A stretch of DNA of 47,531 nucleotides from positions 1 to 47,531 of the IMG/VR virus record IMGVR_UViG_3300046692_000064. One strand, 5' to 3'. A program made the translations under genes and the position numbers. Source of the DNA: a virus. Of the stretch, positions 23,100 to 30,868 are shown in pieces. Every line of letters starts with the position of its first letter. The stretch's first letter is position 1. The notes beneath the pieces were generated by a model. That model had not been told where the DNA came from, made no database searches, and saw nothing but the letters and a program-made list of their open reading frames with translations.

Positions 23100-24203
23100 A
23101 TGGTTAATTCTTCAGACTACCCGACATTACAAGCGGCACTGGACGCATCCCTAAACGTATTGATCCCTGCGGGGGTGTACACGGACCAACCGTTGACGTT
23201 TAGGGCTGGGCACCGCGTCACGGGCGAGGGGCGAGGCACGGTGCTCAAGGCGACGAGTGGTGGCGGTATTTTCCTCAACTGCTCGCACGCCGATAACGTA
23301 GAGCTGAGTAACCTGGCGGTGGATATCGACCCGGCGTGCGTGTCATTGGTCGGGTTGCAAGTTCAAAGTTCTACTGGTAGTCATTTCTCAAATATTGTTT
23401 TCACCAACTCTGGTCAAAGTTTCGGGGTTTTTTCGCAGAGCTGCACCGATTGTGTGTTTGATTACATCGAAGTGCCGTCAGCCAAAATTGAATGTATCCG
23501 GCACGAATACGGCATCAGGACTAAAACTCGCTATCATAAATTGTCGTCGCCCGGCGCAGATCATTGCATTCAGATCTACAAAGGTTCAAACAACGACGTG
23601 CAGTTTGGGTACGTTGAAAACGCGCCATGCTTTGGGGTCAGCTATTACGAAACAGATGGCGGTGATTGTTCTGGAAATAAAGCCTACAACACGACACTTG
23701 AAGCGTATCAAATAACCAACAGCGGCAGCGTCAGGATTCACGATAACGATGCGCGGTGGGATACTGGCAAATCCGTAGACTTTGGAATATCAATCTCTGG
23801 CGAAACTGTGTACCCACCAAATGTGGCGCCTGTAAGGTCTTATGCAAACCTCAACCAAGTCTACAACAATACGGTTAATGGTTGCGGGAAGTCTGGCATC
23901 GCCGTTGCGGGCAATGCCGTGGATAATCATGTCCACCACAACTTCATTATTAACCCTTGCGGTCTGTCAGAGGCTTTCACGGCCGGCATTGTGCTGTACG
24001 GGACATATTGCAATAGCAACTATATTGAAGGAAATGTGATCGGGTACTATGCGGCACCCTCTAAGATGCTTTACGGCATTGCTGAATGGAATTACGAGAG
24101 AGGTTACGCATCCTCTAACAGGATCGGTTGCAATAAGATAACGGGCGCCAAGGTGTCGTCGCTGTCGATACAACCAAGCACTACCGCATATCTAAACAGT
24201 TAA
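23100..24203 (+). CDS. Right-handed beta-helix protein (tailspike/depolymerase-like)
   Basis: The 367-residue protein starts TLQAALDASLNVLIPAGVYTDQPLTF, the classic entry strand of pectate-lyase-like beta-helices, and continues with short repeats rich in Asn and Gly (NVELSNLAVDID, YNNTVNGCGKSGIAVAGNAV, NYIEGNVIGYY). It likely binds or cuts a host surface polysaccharide. It has no N-terminal particle-binding domain, so it must attach through another protein or act as a free enzyme. The AT-richer composition points to recent acquisition. ATG 23100 comes 1 base after the chaperone stop. Confidence 0.8.
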   Translation: MVNSSDYPTLQAALDASLNVLIPAGVYTDQPLTFRAGHRVTGEGRGTVLKATSGGGIFLNCSHADNVELSNLAVDIDPACVSLVGLQVQSSTGSHFSNIVFTNSGQSFGVFSQSCTDCVFDYIEVPSAKIECIRHEYGIRTKTRYHKLSSPGADHCIQIYKGSNNDVQFGYVENAPCFGVSYYETDGGDCSGNKAYNTTLEAYQITNSGSVRIHDNDARWDTGKSVDFGISISGETVYPPNVAPVRSYANLNQVYNNTVNGCGKSGIAVAGNAVDNHVHHNFIINPCGLSEAFTAGIVLYGTYCNSNYIEGNVIGYYAAPSKMLYGIAEWNYERGYASSNRIGCNKITGAKVSSLSIQPSTTAYLNS

Positions 24204-24215
24204 ATGGAGAAAGCC

Positions 24216-24767
24216 ATGCCAATCACCGCGCAGCAGCTGCTACAGATCCTCCCAAATGCCGGCAAGCAAGCAGGCGTTTTTGCGTCTGCGCTGAACTTGG
24301 CCATGGAGCAATACCAGATCAGCACGCCGAAGCGCATGGCGGCATTCATCGCTCAAGTCGGGCATGAGTCCGGCCAGTTCCGCTATGTGAAGGAGCTGGG
24401 CGGCGACCAGTACCTGAGCAAGTACGACACCGGGCCACTGGCCAAACGCTTGGGCAACACGCCAGAGGCCGACGGTGACGGGCAGAAATACCGAGGGCGC
24501 GGCCTGATTCAAATCACCGGGCGCGACAACTACCTGGCGTGCAGCAAGGCCTTGTTCGGGGATAACCGACTGCTGAGTACGCCCGAGCTTTTGGAGCAAG
24601 CCGAGTGGGCCTGCAAGTCGGCGGCGTGGTTCTGGAATTCGCGCAACCTGAATGCGCTGGCGGATGTCGGGGATGAAACCGGGATATGCAAAAGAATTAA
24701 CGGCGGACTGAACGGCCTGGCCGAGCGACAGGAATTCTATGCGCGAGCGCTGAAGGTGTTGGCGTGA
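24216..24767 (+). CDS. Endolysin, GH19 chitinase/lysozyme family
   Basis: The 183-residue protein is a GH19-type muramidase: MAAFIAQVGHESGQFRYVKE (with the likely catalytic Glu in GHESGQF near residue 50), YRGRGLIQITGRDNY and an ending KRINGGLNGLAERQEFYARAL. It cuts host peptidoglycan at the end of infection after holin-mediated release; there is no signal peptide. ATG 24216 is used since GGAG (24206-24209) is then well spaced; the ATG at 24204 is too early. Confidence 0.92.
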   Translation: MPITAQQLLQILPNAGKQAGVFASALNLAMEQYQISTPKRMAAFIAQVGHESGQFRYVKELGGDQYLSKYDTGPLAKRLGNTPEADGDGQKYRGRGLIQITGRDNYLACSKALFGDNRLLSTPELLEQAEWACKSAAWFWNSRNLNALADVGDETGICKRINGGLNGLAERQEFYARALKVLA

Positions 24768-25276
24768 TCTGGGGCAAAGTGGCCGGAGCGCTGGCGATTA
24801 TCGCAGTCGTCGTTGCCGCTCTGTTCGCTGCCTACAGCCATGGCCGAACAACCATGAATGCCGAGTGGCAAGCGCGCTGGTCTGGCCGTGACGCCGCCGA
24901 CAGCCAAGCGCTGGCCGCCACCGAGACTGCCGAACGAACCAAGGAACAAGCCCGTCAGCAATCTATCAACAAGGTGATCCAAGATGGTCAGAAAGCCATT
25001 GATTCTGCAACTGCTGATGCTGTCAGCGCTCGCGCTACTGCTGACGGCCTGCGCAACGACGTCGATAGAGTCGCCAGCCGTGCCGCAAGTCAAGCCAGCA
25101 GCCATTCCTGTACTGCCGCAGCAAGCCAAGCAGCAAGCCGCGCCGTCCTGGTGCTTGCCGAGCTGTTCAAGCGCGCTGATGAAAGAGCGGGAGATTTGGC
25201 GAGCTATGCTGATGAAGGCAGAATCCGTGGATTGAATTGCGAAGCGTCTTATCGAGGGATAGAAAATGGTAACTAG
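24764..25276 (+). CDS. Inner-membrane spanin (Rz-like)
   Basis: The 170-residue protein starts at GTG 24764, overlapping the endolysin stop. It has one N-terminal membrane segment (about residues 5-25: KVAGALAIIAVVVAALFAAY) followed by a long coiled coil rich in Ala, Gln and Glu, the i-spanin layout. It spans the periplasm with the o-spanin encoded inside it in another frame, fusing inner and outer membranes during lysis. Confidence 0.88.
   Translation: MIWGKVAGALAIIAVVVAALFAAYSHGRTTMNAEWQARWSGRDAADSQALAATETAERTKEQARQQSINKVIQDGQKAIDSATADAVSARATADGLRNDVDRVASRAASQASSHSCTAAASQAASRAVLVLAELFKRADERAGDLASYADEGRIRGLNCEASYRGIENGN
24984..25235 (+). CDS. Outer-membrane spanin (Rz1-like), nested
   Basis: This 83-residue lipoprotein is entirely inside the i-spanin gene in a different frame. 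It starts MVRKPLILQLLMLSALALLLTAC, a lipoprotein signal with lipobox LLTAC, and then a Pro-rich linker (SPAVPQVKPAAIPVLPQQ). That is the classical Rz/Rz1 nested arrangement. The mature peptide anchors in the outer membrane and meets the i-spanin C-terminus. Confidence 0.88.
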   Translation: MVRKPLILQLLMLSALALLLTACATTSIESPAVPQVKPAAIPVLPQQAKQQAAPSWCLPSCSSALMKEREIWRAMLMKAESVD

Positions 25277-26108
25277 CAAGGTTCTTTCGCCGTCCAACGG
25301 CGCGCAAGAGTTCGCGATTCTCGGCAGCACAATCGGCAGCTCGCAAATCACCGTCAACTTCGGCACAGCGCCGGGTGCTGGCACCGTCTCCATCGCCACC
25401 AGAGAGCCGGGCTCTACAAGCTGGGCTACCCTTAGCAAGGCGAGCGCTGTCAGTATTACGAGCGGACTTCTCCAGGTTCGCGCAGACGGTGTATTTGATG
25501 CGGTGCGAGTCACCTTTGCGGGGCTTGTCGGCGGTGCTAATCCGGTCGCATGGGTAAGCCAGAACGAAACGCCGGAAGGTCTTTATGATGGCCTGGCGGC
25601 GATGTGCACCGAAAGCTATGTAGGCTTCAACGTCAAGAATGGATTGCAGTTCTACATCCAGCATAACTTGCCCCAGCTTCCAGCCACGACCGGCACCTAC
25701 AAGCTGTTATTCACGACCGGATCCAAGAAGGCTCTAATCAAGGCGCGTGAAATGTACGGCAACGGCGAGCGATTTCAGATTCAGGTCTTCAAGCAGCCTT
25801 CAGCCGTAACGGGCGGCTCTCCGGTTATCCCTCAGAACTTCAACGACATATCCCCGGTGGCGACCACTGTAGCTGTGCAGGGAGGCGTGACAGCCGGAAA
25901 CAACGGTACGTCTTGGGGCGATCCGCAGCGGATATTCAGCCAGTCAGCAGCGGGTCAGCGCGCAGGTTCCGGCCTGGCCCCTGGCGGCGACAGGATTCTC
26001 AAGGCGAACAGCACCTACCTGGTGGAGTTCAAAAATACCGGAAGCGGAACCGCCGATATCGACTACTTCCTGTCGTGGTACGAGGGTGATACGGACGTTC
26101 CTTTGTGA
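25266..26108 (+). CDS. Hypothetical structural protein at end of late operon
   Basis: The 280-residue protein is rich in Gly, Ser, Thr and Val with many beta strands (ITVNFGTAPGAGTVSIATREPGS, VQGGVTAGNNGTSWGD) and ends HLVEFKN-like with TYLVEFKNTGSGTADIDYFLSW. It overlaps the i-spanin stop and lies before the late terminators. Composition is like a virion surface, head fibre or decoration protein, but no family was recognised. Confidence 0.65.
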   Translation: MVTSKVLSPSNGAQEFAILGSTIGSSQITVNFGTAPGAGTVSIATREPGSTSWATLSKASAVSITSGLLQVRADGVFDAVRVTFAGLVGGANPVAWVSQNETPEGLYDGLAAMCTESYVGFNVKNGLQFYIQHNLPQLPATTGTYKLLFTTGSKKALIKAREMYGNGERFQIQVFKQPSAVTGGSPVIPQNFNDISPVATTVAVQGGVTAGNNGTSWGDPQRIFSQSAAGQRAGSGLAPGGDRILKANSTYLVEFKNTGSGTADIDYFLSWYEGDTDVPL

Positions 26109-26140
26109 TGGTTTTAGCTTGTCCATAACGCCCGGGAGGC

Positions 26141-26165
26141 AACTACCTAGGAATCCTAGGTAGTT
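26141..26165. terminator. 11-bp perfect hairpin at the convergent junction
   Basis: AACTACCTAGG (26141-26151), AAT, CCTAGGTAGTT (26155-26165) form an 11-bp perfect inverted repeat with a 3-base loop, between the end of the rightward late operon and the end of the leftward operon. No U-tract follows on either strand. It may stop convergent polymerases, protect mRNA 3' ends, or be a protein site. Confidence 0.5.
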
Positions 26166-26173
26166 CAGAAGGG

Positions 26174-26196
26174 GCTCGCATTGCGCGGGCTTTTTT
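26174..26196 (+). terminator. Rho-independent terminator of the late operon
   Basis: GCTCGC (26174-26179), loop ATTGC, GCGGGC (26185-26190) and TTTTTT (26191-26196) make a standard intrinsic terminator (one G-U pair) for the rightward late transcript, about 65 bases after the last late gene. Confidence 0.8.
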
Positions 26197-26198
26197 GC

Positions 26199-26255
26199 TT
26201 ATCGATGCGGTCCGTTGTAGCAATACACGTAGGTAAACCAAGCAAGCGCAATCAT
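26199..26255 (-). CDS. Possible 18-residue membrane peptide
   Basis: MIALAWFTYVYCYNGPHR starts in an ATGA overlap with the stop of the 26252-26419 gene and stops just before the convergent terminator. It is hydrophobic in its first 12 residues. The coupling geometry is the same as in the genes upstream, but its size makes this weak. Confidence 0.25.
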   Translation of the reverse strand: MIALAWFTYVYCYNGPHR

Positions 26256-26419
26256 GACTGTCTCCCCGTTTGATATTTGGCCTGGCGCTTCTTCGAGCGG
26301 GCCGCGTGACTGCCGTGCGATCGGTGCCGACTGCAATACTCGCAAGTCGGGTTCAGCTCAAGGATTGGCGTCGGCGAACTGTTCCGGCGCACCTCGGCGG
26401 TTCGGTAGATCTTGCTCAT
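26252..26419 (-). CDS. Small basic protein, hypothetical
   Basis: This 55-residue protein overlaps the stop of the DUF3850-like gene by 4 bases. It starts MSKIYRTAEVRRNSS, contains a CEYCSRHRSHGSH cluster that could bind metal, and ends in a basic stretch. Function unknown. It is near the promoter-distal end of the leftward operon. Confidence 0.5.
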   Translation of the reverse strand: MSKIYRTAEVRRNSSPTPILELNPTCEYCSRHRSHGSHAARSKKRQAKYQTGRQS

Positions 26420-27276
26420 TGATTCAGATCCTTGACCTTGTCGATCAGCGCTACCATCTCTTCGTGAAATGCGGCGCGCTTGGTGTAGTGCTTGATATCG
26501 CTGTCGCGCAGGCCATCGTCATCGGCGTAGGACTTCAAGTTGCTGATGGCCTTGGCGTGGTACTCGCGGAGTGCGGACAGGTCCACCGATACCGGCGCGG
26601 GCTGCGAGGTGTAAACAGGGCGCCACTCGAATCGCTCGTCCGGCTCATCGCCGCCAGTATTTGAAATTACGACCTCTTGGTCCCAATCGACTTCGCCATT
26701 CTTGTGGAGGACATACGCCACCGGCTCACCCTGCCCACCCTTCAGCCGCTCGATCTCGGCAACAGCCGCCAGGTAGCGCTTGTCGGTCTTGTCAAGGTTG
26801 AGCTTGACCGATTCGTTCTCCGTCGTTAGCCGTGCGATGGTGGCTTGCAGTTCGGCGAGTTCGGGCGGAGCGGTGAACAGTTCAATAACCGTTACAGCCG
26901 CACCAATACCATCGTAGTGAGTAACAAAGTCCAGCATTTCACGGGGTGAAGTTGCAACACGGCTGTAGCGGCCATGCTCGCCATTGACACCCTTGAGCGC
27001 AAGGCATTCCCAGGCACGAGGCTGGCGCTCGACGACAGGGGCGGCGTAGCTAAGAACGCAGACGTCATCAGGCAGACCGTAGCCGCGCTGGATATGCGTG
27101 ATGGTGCGGACGATACTTTTGTTTGCCGGGTTTCCGGTTTCATCGATCAGGAACAATTCGACGTGGTCGCCTTCACGAAACTCGCGGTCAGCGCAGTTGC
27201 GAACCTCGCCAGTTTTCCGACCGCTTACAAGGTCTTCAAATGGCTGGCGCTGGATTTTCAAGTGATGGATGCTCAT
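26416..27276 (-). CDS. DUF3850-like protein with C-terminal helical region
   Basis: The 286-residue protein begins IHHLKIQRQPFEDLVSGRKTGEVRNCADREFREGDHVELFLID, the DUF3850/ASCH-like fold often linked with RNA binding, followed by RTITHIQRGYG. Residues 140-180 form a coiled coil (ELAELQATIARLTTENESVKLNL). The C-terminal third has WDQEVVISNTGGDEPDERFEWRPVYTSQ, a stretch seen in many phage small-gene clusters. It is probably a fusion of three modules. Role unknown; transcript or RNA handling is possible from the N-terminal fold. Confidence 0.7.
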   Translation of the reverse strand: MSIHHLKIQRQPFEDLVSGRKTGEVRNCADREFREGDHVELFLIDETGNPANKSIVRTITHIQRGYGLPDDVCVLSYAAPVVERQPRAWECLALKGVNGEHGRYSRVATSPREMLDFVTHYDGIGAAVTVIELFTAPPELAELQATIARLTTENESVKLNLDKTDKRYLAAVAEIERLKGGQGEPVAYVLHKNGEVDWDQEVVISNTGGDEPDERFEWRPVYTSQPAPVSVDLSALREYHAKAISNLKSYADDDGLRDSDIKHYTKRAAFHEEMVALIDKVKDLNQ

Positions 27277-27692
27277 TCGCTTGCTCCCGCTTCGGTGGGT
27301 TGTGCGTTACTCAAAAGACACGCGCGCTTGGCTTCCCAGTCAGAAGGAACCCATGCCATCAGAAGTTCTTTCGAAGACATGCTAACCGCATTAATCAGTA
27401 CGTCCCGAAATTCAATACCTTTGTTCTTATGATCAACTTGAGCTTCAAGCTCCGCATTCCGCTGCTCGGAGGCTGTCAGGCGCTTGCGTAACGATTTAAC
27501 TTCAGTCAGTAACTGGCCGCTGTCATTGCAGAATATGCAGCTTTGCTCTGCATGCTGATCATGGAGAGTGGCCAGCTCTTCCCGCAGCGCAGCCAGTTCA
27601 AACTGCGCCTCGTTATATAGGGCGGCGTAGTGCGCGCCGGCTTCAGGGCGCCCAGTGCTCATGTGCTCTACAGACTTCTTCACTTCACTCAT
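27273..27692 (-). CDS. Coiled-coil hypothetical protein
   Basis: The 139-residue protein has a long helical region (about residues 28-90: FELAALREELATLHDQHAEQ, LLTEVKSLRKRLTASEQRNAELEAQ) with one CxxC (SCIFCND) inside it, and ends in KRACLLSNAQ. A good ribosome site (CGGAGG) precedes it. It overlaps the next gene by 4 bases. No family recognised. Confidence 0.6.
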   Translation of the reverse strand: MSEVKKSVEHMSTGRPEAGAHYAALYNEAQFELAALREELATLHDQHAEQSCIFCNDSGQLLTEVKSLRKRLTASEQRNAELEAQVDHKNKGIEFRDVLINAVSMSSKELLMAWVPSDWEAKRACLLSNAQPTEAGASE

Positions 27693-27724
27693 TTTTCAAA
27701 CCTCCGATAGTCCGTTATGAAAAA

Positions 27725-28036
27725 TTACTCGTCGTGGCAAACCCGCAGCGCTTCACGCTGATAGGCCTGATCAAGTTTTCGCACCACAATCGGCGATACA
27801 GCGTATTCGTGGTGCGGCACTTCTAATAAGGGCCTGGCTTTGACTGAGCCAAGCGCATGCAGATGGTGAATCATCAGCGTCAGGGCCTCGCCCTGTTCGT
27901 CGATCCCCGCCCACTCCATCAGGTCAGCCAAGGCCTTTTTAGTACCTGGACGCACCTTTAGGCGCAGATCCTCTTCCTGAAGCCTGTCCGCCTTCTCGCG
28001 GCGTTTCTCGTCTCGCTGTTGCTGGGTCAAAGCCAT
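27725..28036 (-). CDS. Small DNA-binding-like protein, hypothetical
   Basis: The 103-residue protein starts after AAAGGAGG. Its N-terminus is strongly charged (QQQRDEKRREKADRLQEEDLRLKVRPGTKKAL), then LADLMEWAGIDEQGEALTLMIHHLHALG, which resembles ribbon-helix-helix or Arc-like proteins (a strand RLKVRPGTK followed by helices). It may be a transcriptional regulator of the early operon. That is an inference from fold resemblance only. Confidence 0.55.
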   Translation of the reverse strand: MALTQQQRDEKRREKADRLQEEDLRLKVRPGTKKALADLMEWAGIDEQGEALTLMIHHLHALGSVKARPLLEVPHHEYAVSPIVVRKLDQAYQREALRVCHDE

Positions 28037-28117
28037 GGACGGCCTCCTTTAGGCCGCTCGGCGGCAAATGAAATTGTTCGGCCCGCTTTCGGGTGCGGAC
28101 TGCTGTACTGATGCGTT

Positions 28118-28579
28118 TCATGCTGCTCTCTTGTTCGTCCAGGCGCCCATGGCTTTAAACACCTTGGCTGCCTGCTCTTCGGTTAGGTCAACGGCGTCAG
28201 GAACAGCAATCCAGCCCGACCCAATGACGTGGTTTCGGTTGGCGCTGGCGCACAGCTCGGCATGGTATTGCTCCATGTGCTCGGCCAGATTGATGACCAG
28301 ATGCACGCCGTCCGTGGTGAACTGAATCGACTTGCTGTACTGCTCGCCGGCCGGCGTTTCGCAAAACACGCTGATGTAGATCGTCCAGCGGTGCGCGATG
28401 TCGCAGAGTGCATTGGCTACCGGCTCGCTACGGATCTGCGTGCAGTTCTTCCAATGCATCATGATCTGACGGTCGGGCGGCTCGACGTTCGCCACGCAGG
28501 CGTAGTTGGTCTTTAGCAGCGCCCGTGCCGCTCGCTCCATCCGCGCCTTGAAGTTGTGCGGCTTTCTTTTGATGGCCAT
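28118..28579 (-). CDS. Hypothetical protein
   Basis: The 153-residue protein starts at ATG 28579 after a strong AAGGAG; an upstream extension to 28609 is rejected since it overlaps the previous gene. It has a basic N-terminus (AIKRKPHNFKARMERAARALL), a central WTIYISVFCETPAGEQYSKSIQFTTDGVHLV and a C-terminal helix. No family recognised. It lies in the early leftward operon next to a helix-turn-helix gene. Confidence 0.6.
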   Translation of the reverse strand: MAIKRKPHNFKARMERAARALLKTNYACVANVEPPDRQIMMHWKNCTQIRSEPVANALCDIAHRWTIYISVFCETPAGEQYSKSIQFTTDGVHLVINLAEHMEQYHAELCASANRNHVIGSGWIAVPDAVDLTEEQAAKVFKAMGAWTNKRAA

Positions 28580-28580
28580 G

Positions 28581-28793
28581 TCAGCTCCTTGGATCAGCCA
28601 GGCACTCAAGCGCGAACTGGACCGGGTAAGACGCCGGACGAAATGTTGCCGTGGTGGTGCTCAGGTAATAGCGCATCATCCGGGCACTCACACCGACAAG
28701 CTCTGCGCACTCTTCCTGTGTCTTGCCGGACTTGCTTACCAGTTCGCGCAGGTAGGCGGCATCCGGTTTGTGTTTGCTGGCGTTGGGTTTCAT
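28581..28793 (-). CDS. Small helix-turn-helix protein
   Basis: The 70-residue product, from ATG 28793, is KHKPDAAYLRELVSKSGKTQEECAELVGVSARMMRYYLS, a clear HTH (TQEECAELVGVSARMMRYYL) followed by a short tail with YPVQFALECLAD. The ORF reads further upstream to 28898, but a stable hairpin and no good ribosome site argue for the later ATG. It is probably a regulator acting on an operator in this phage. Confidence 0.7.
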   Translation of the reverse strand: MKPNASKHKPDAAYLRELVSKSGKTQEECAELVGVSARMMRYYLSTTTATFRPASYPVQFALECLADPRS

Positions 28794-28842
28794 TGTTGAA
28801 ATCCGTGTGTGATGGCAAGCCCCAGCGAAGGGCTTTAGTGGG

Positions 28843-29232
28843 TCAGCGCGTTTTTGCGAAATCAACAGATTCGCTGTAATAGCCGTTTGATTCACCAAGC
28901 CATCGGATCACGACGAAACCCTTAGATGTTGCGATCCGGTAAAACGTCCACGTATAAGACTCAACGTATTCTCCGGATGGCGCAGGGAAATCAGAGCTAT
29001 CAACGCTTTCTGCAACGACAACCGGCGATCCGACAAGGTCTAATGCATCGCCTTCTACATCACTGATTGAAACGGATTCGCAGCAGTCCTGATCATGGTA
29101 CATGGTGTATTCAGTGCCATCTTCACACTCGAAAACAACGCTATCGCTTCCCTGCTCAAGGTGTCGAACGCCGGTTATGATTTTTCCGATCATTGCGCTG
29201 ATATCACAGCGCTTTTCATAATCAATATACAT
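28843..29232 (-). CDS. DUF7448-like protein
   Basis: The 129-residue protein contains IGKIITGVRHLEQGSDSVVFECEDGTEYTMYHDQDCCESVSISDVEGDALDLVGSPVVVAE and ends VIRWLGESNGYYSESVDF; the pattern YHDQDCCESV plus GESNGYYSE is that of the DUF7448 phage/bacterial family, of unknown function. A GGAG ribosome site is 9 bases upstream. The region before it has 25-bp-period direct repeats likely to regulate it. Confidence 0.72.
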   Translation of the reverse strand: MYIDYEKRCDISAMIGKIITGVRHLEQGSDSVVFECEDGTEYTMYHDQDCCESVSISDVEGDALDLVGSPVVVAESVDSSDFPAPSGEYVESYTWTFYRIATSKGFVVIRWLGESNGYYSESVDFAKTR

Positions 29233-29285
29233 CTCGTTTTCTCCGTTGTTCGCCTAGCCTGAGTGGCTGGCATGGGTGGTACTTT

Positions 29286-29323
29286 AGGCAATTTATGTCT
29301 GCCTGTATATAGGCAATCTATGT
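29286..29323. promoter_or_regulatory. Direct-repeat operator upstream of the DUF7448 gene
   Basis: AGGCAATTTATGT (29286-29298) and AGGCAATCTATGT (29311-29323) are 13-bp direct repeats with one mismatch at a 25-bp period. Between them TGCCT (29300-29304) and AGGCA (29311-29315) form an inverted repeat around TATAT. On the minus strand this is 55-90 bases before the DUF7448 start. It looks like a regulator binding site with promoter elements. Confidence 0.5.
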
Positions 29324-29343
29324 ATTTTTGATTTATTTTCAGA

Positions 29344-29718
29344 TCAGGTTTTCGATTGCTCTATATCAAGCCCCTCTAGTATTGCTTGTTGCTTTCGCTC
29401 AGCCATCCCAAGCAGATGCCGTAATGATGTCGGATCGTCGAATCGTGATTCGCTTGCATATTCGGCGAGCTCTGCACGCAAGGCGCCAAACTCGATCCCT
29501 TCATCATCTGGCATACCATAAGGTCCGACACGAAGCGTCAGATCAAGCCAGTTGAATGCCAGGTGACATCCGGCGCACCTCTTAAAGCTATATCCCTGGC
29601 CATCTGTAGCCCCCGAAAGGATCATGTACCGATGCCCTTGCTTGATGGTCCCTCTACATTCGCTACAGATGTGATCCTTGCGCGCCCTCACTCCTTTTTG
29701 CGTACTGAAGTCGCTCAT
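29344..29718 (-). CDS. Zinc-finger-like protein, hypothetical
   Basis: The 124-residue protein has a GVRARKDHICSECRGTIKQGHRYMILSGATDGQGYSFKRCAGCHLAF segment, with Cys pairs CSEC and CAGC spaced to bind a zinc ion, an arrangement like small phage or PARP-type zinc proteins. The C-terminal half is helical (LRAELAEYASESRFDDP). It overlaps the start of the upstream gene's stop by 4 bases. Function unknown. Confidence 0.65.
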   Translation of the reverse strand: MSDFSTQKGVRARKDHICSECRGTIKQGHRYMILSGATDGQGYSFKRCAGCHLAFNWLDLTLRVGPYGMPDDEGIEFGALRAELAEYASESRFDDPTSLRHLLGMAERKQQAILEGLDIEQSKT

Positions 29719-30248
29719 AGTGCCTCGCTTGATTTCATGCGATTCCTGAATTTCGGAAAGTCTATGTCGTAGTCGTCGATGATCCGGCGCAAAGTCCCGC
29801 TCCCGATGCCCATCTGCTTCTCCACCTGGTGGCGCGTCAAGCCTACATCGCGCAGGGCAGTGATGCGCTCGATCAGCTTGGCGTCATCGGATCGCGCATT
29901 GGGCTTGCCCATGGTGTCGGGAAGGAACTTGAATTCCTCGCGCTGCGCCATGGTCCACAACGTGGTTTGCGCCATCCCTACGGCTGCCGACACTTCGCGG
30001 CACGTCATGGTCTTGGCCATCTCCGCGATGAGTGCTGAGCGCTGTTTGCTGCGCTCCAGTCGAGCCCCGCGCTGATGGATGCCCTTCGGCTTTTTCTCGC
30101 CAGGCTCTGGATGCTTGCGCGGCGGCTTCGGCCTGAATTCGAAGCCGGCCACTTCTTCGACCTTCCCGCCTGATTGGAAGAAAGCGGCTTGCGCCGCCTC
30201 CAGTCGTGCCTGCCGGTGGGTGCTAATTAGGATCTGATTATCGATCAT
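29715..30248 (-). CDS. Helix-turn-helix DNA-binding protein, hypothetical
   Basis: The 177-residue protein has two helix-turn-helix-like units: MTCREVSAAVGMAQTTLWTMAQREEFKF (about residues 80-108) and DVGLTRHQVEKQMGIGSGTLRRIIDDYDI (about 133-161), joined by a charged linker, plus a Pro/Lys-rich segment (RPKPPRKHPEPGEKKPKG). It overlaps the exonuclease stop by 4 bases. It may regulate replication or recombination genes in this operon. Confidence 0.65.
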   Translation of the reverse strand: MIDNQILISTHRQARLEAAQAAFFQSGGKVEEVAGFEFRPKPPRKHPEPGEKKPKGIHQRGARLERSKQRSALIAEMAKTMTCREVSAAVGMAQTTLWTMAQREEFKFLPDTMGKPNARSDDAKLIERITALRDVGLTRHQVEKQMGIGSGTLRRIIDDYDIDFPKFRNRMKSSEAL

Positions 30249-30868
30249 GCCTCGATCCCCAGAACGCGATTCATGCGGTCTTCAAGGAGTTCATAGAAGG
30301 TCTTGGCGCGCTCGGCCATCTTGCGGATCATCGCCTCGTCGCGGTGAAGGCGCTTCACGAACAGCGGCATGCCAGGCCAGTAGCTGATGAAGTCGATCCA
30401 CTCTCGGCCCGAAATCCAGAGTCCACCCTGGCACTGGGCCAGGTGCTCTTTAGGCACTTCGCCGGACAGGATCAGATCAACCTGGTACTTGGGCAGCTTG
30501 GTCTTTATTTCATTCAGGCCGTCCGCTCCCACTAATGAATCCGGGCTATAGCCGCACCCGTGGTTAAGGATGATCGCCACTTGCTCGCACGAATGGTCGG
30601 TCTGCATCTCGTACAGGGCTCTGGCTTTAGGCTCCAGCTCGTGGCCGCGCTCAGTGTGACGATTACCGGTAAACGGATCAGCAATCTCCTGGGTGATGCG
30701 CTCGCCGATCAACGTGTTCATATAGGTGAAGGCCTCGGCGCCGAAACCTTCCTCACCCTTGCCATTCACCAGCAGCGCGCTCATGTTCGACATGGTTACA
30801 ATGCCCATGCGGATCGCCAACCATTCTTCGCTGCCCTGCTCCAGATCTTTGATGATTTGCATGGTCAT
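30245..30868 (-). CDS. YqaJ-like exonuclease
   Basis: The 207-residue protein has the YqaJ/lambda-exonuclease nuclease pattern: EEWLAIRMGIVTMSNMSAL, then GNRHTERGHELEPKARALYEMQT (with Glu in RGHELEPKAR near residue 77), YSPDSLVGADGLNEIKT (acidic Asp plus ExK) and CQGGLWISGREWIDFISYWPG. These are the conserved metal and catalytic residues. Paired with ERF it makes the single-strand annealing recombination system, resecting double-strand ends. Confidence 0.92.
   Translation of the reverse strand: MTMQIIKDLEQGSEEWLAIRMGIVTMSNMSALLVNGKGEEGFGAEAFTYMNTLIGERITQEIADPFTGNRHTERGHELEPKARALYEMQTDHSCEQVAIILNHGCGYSPDSLVGADGLNEIKTKLPKYQVDLILSGEVPKEHLAQCQGGLWISGREWIDFISYWPGMPLFVKRLHRDEAMIRKMAERAKTFYELLEDRMNRVLGIEA

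Noticed and set aside
27939-28121. 60-codon ORF starting in an ATGA overlap at 28121
   Set aside because: It would overlap most of the start of the 27725-28036 gene in another frame and has no ribosome site; the coupling alone is not enough.
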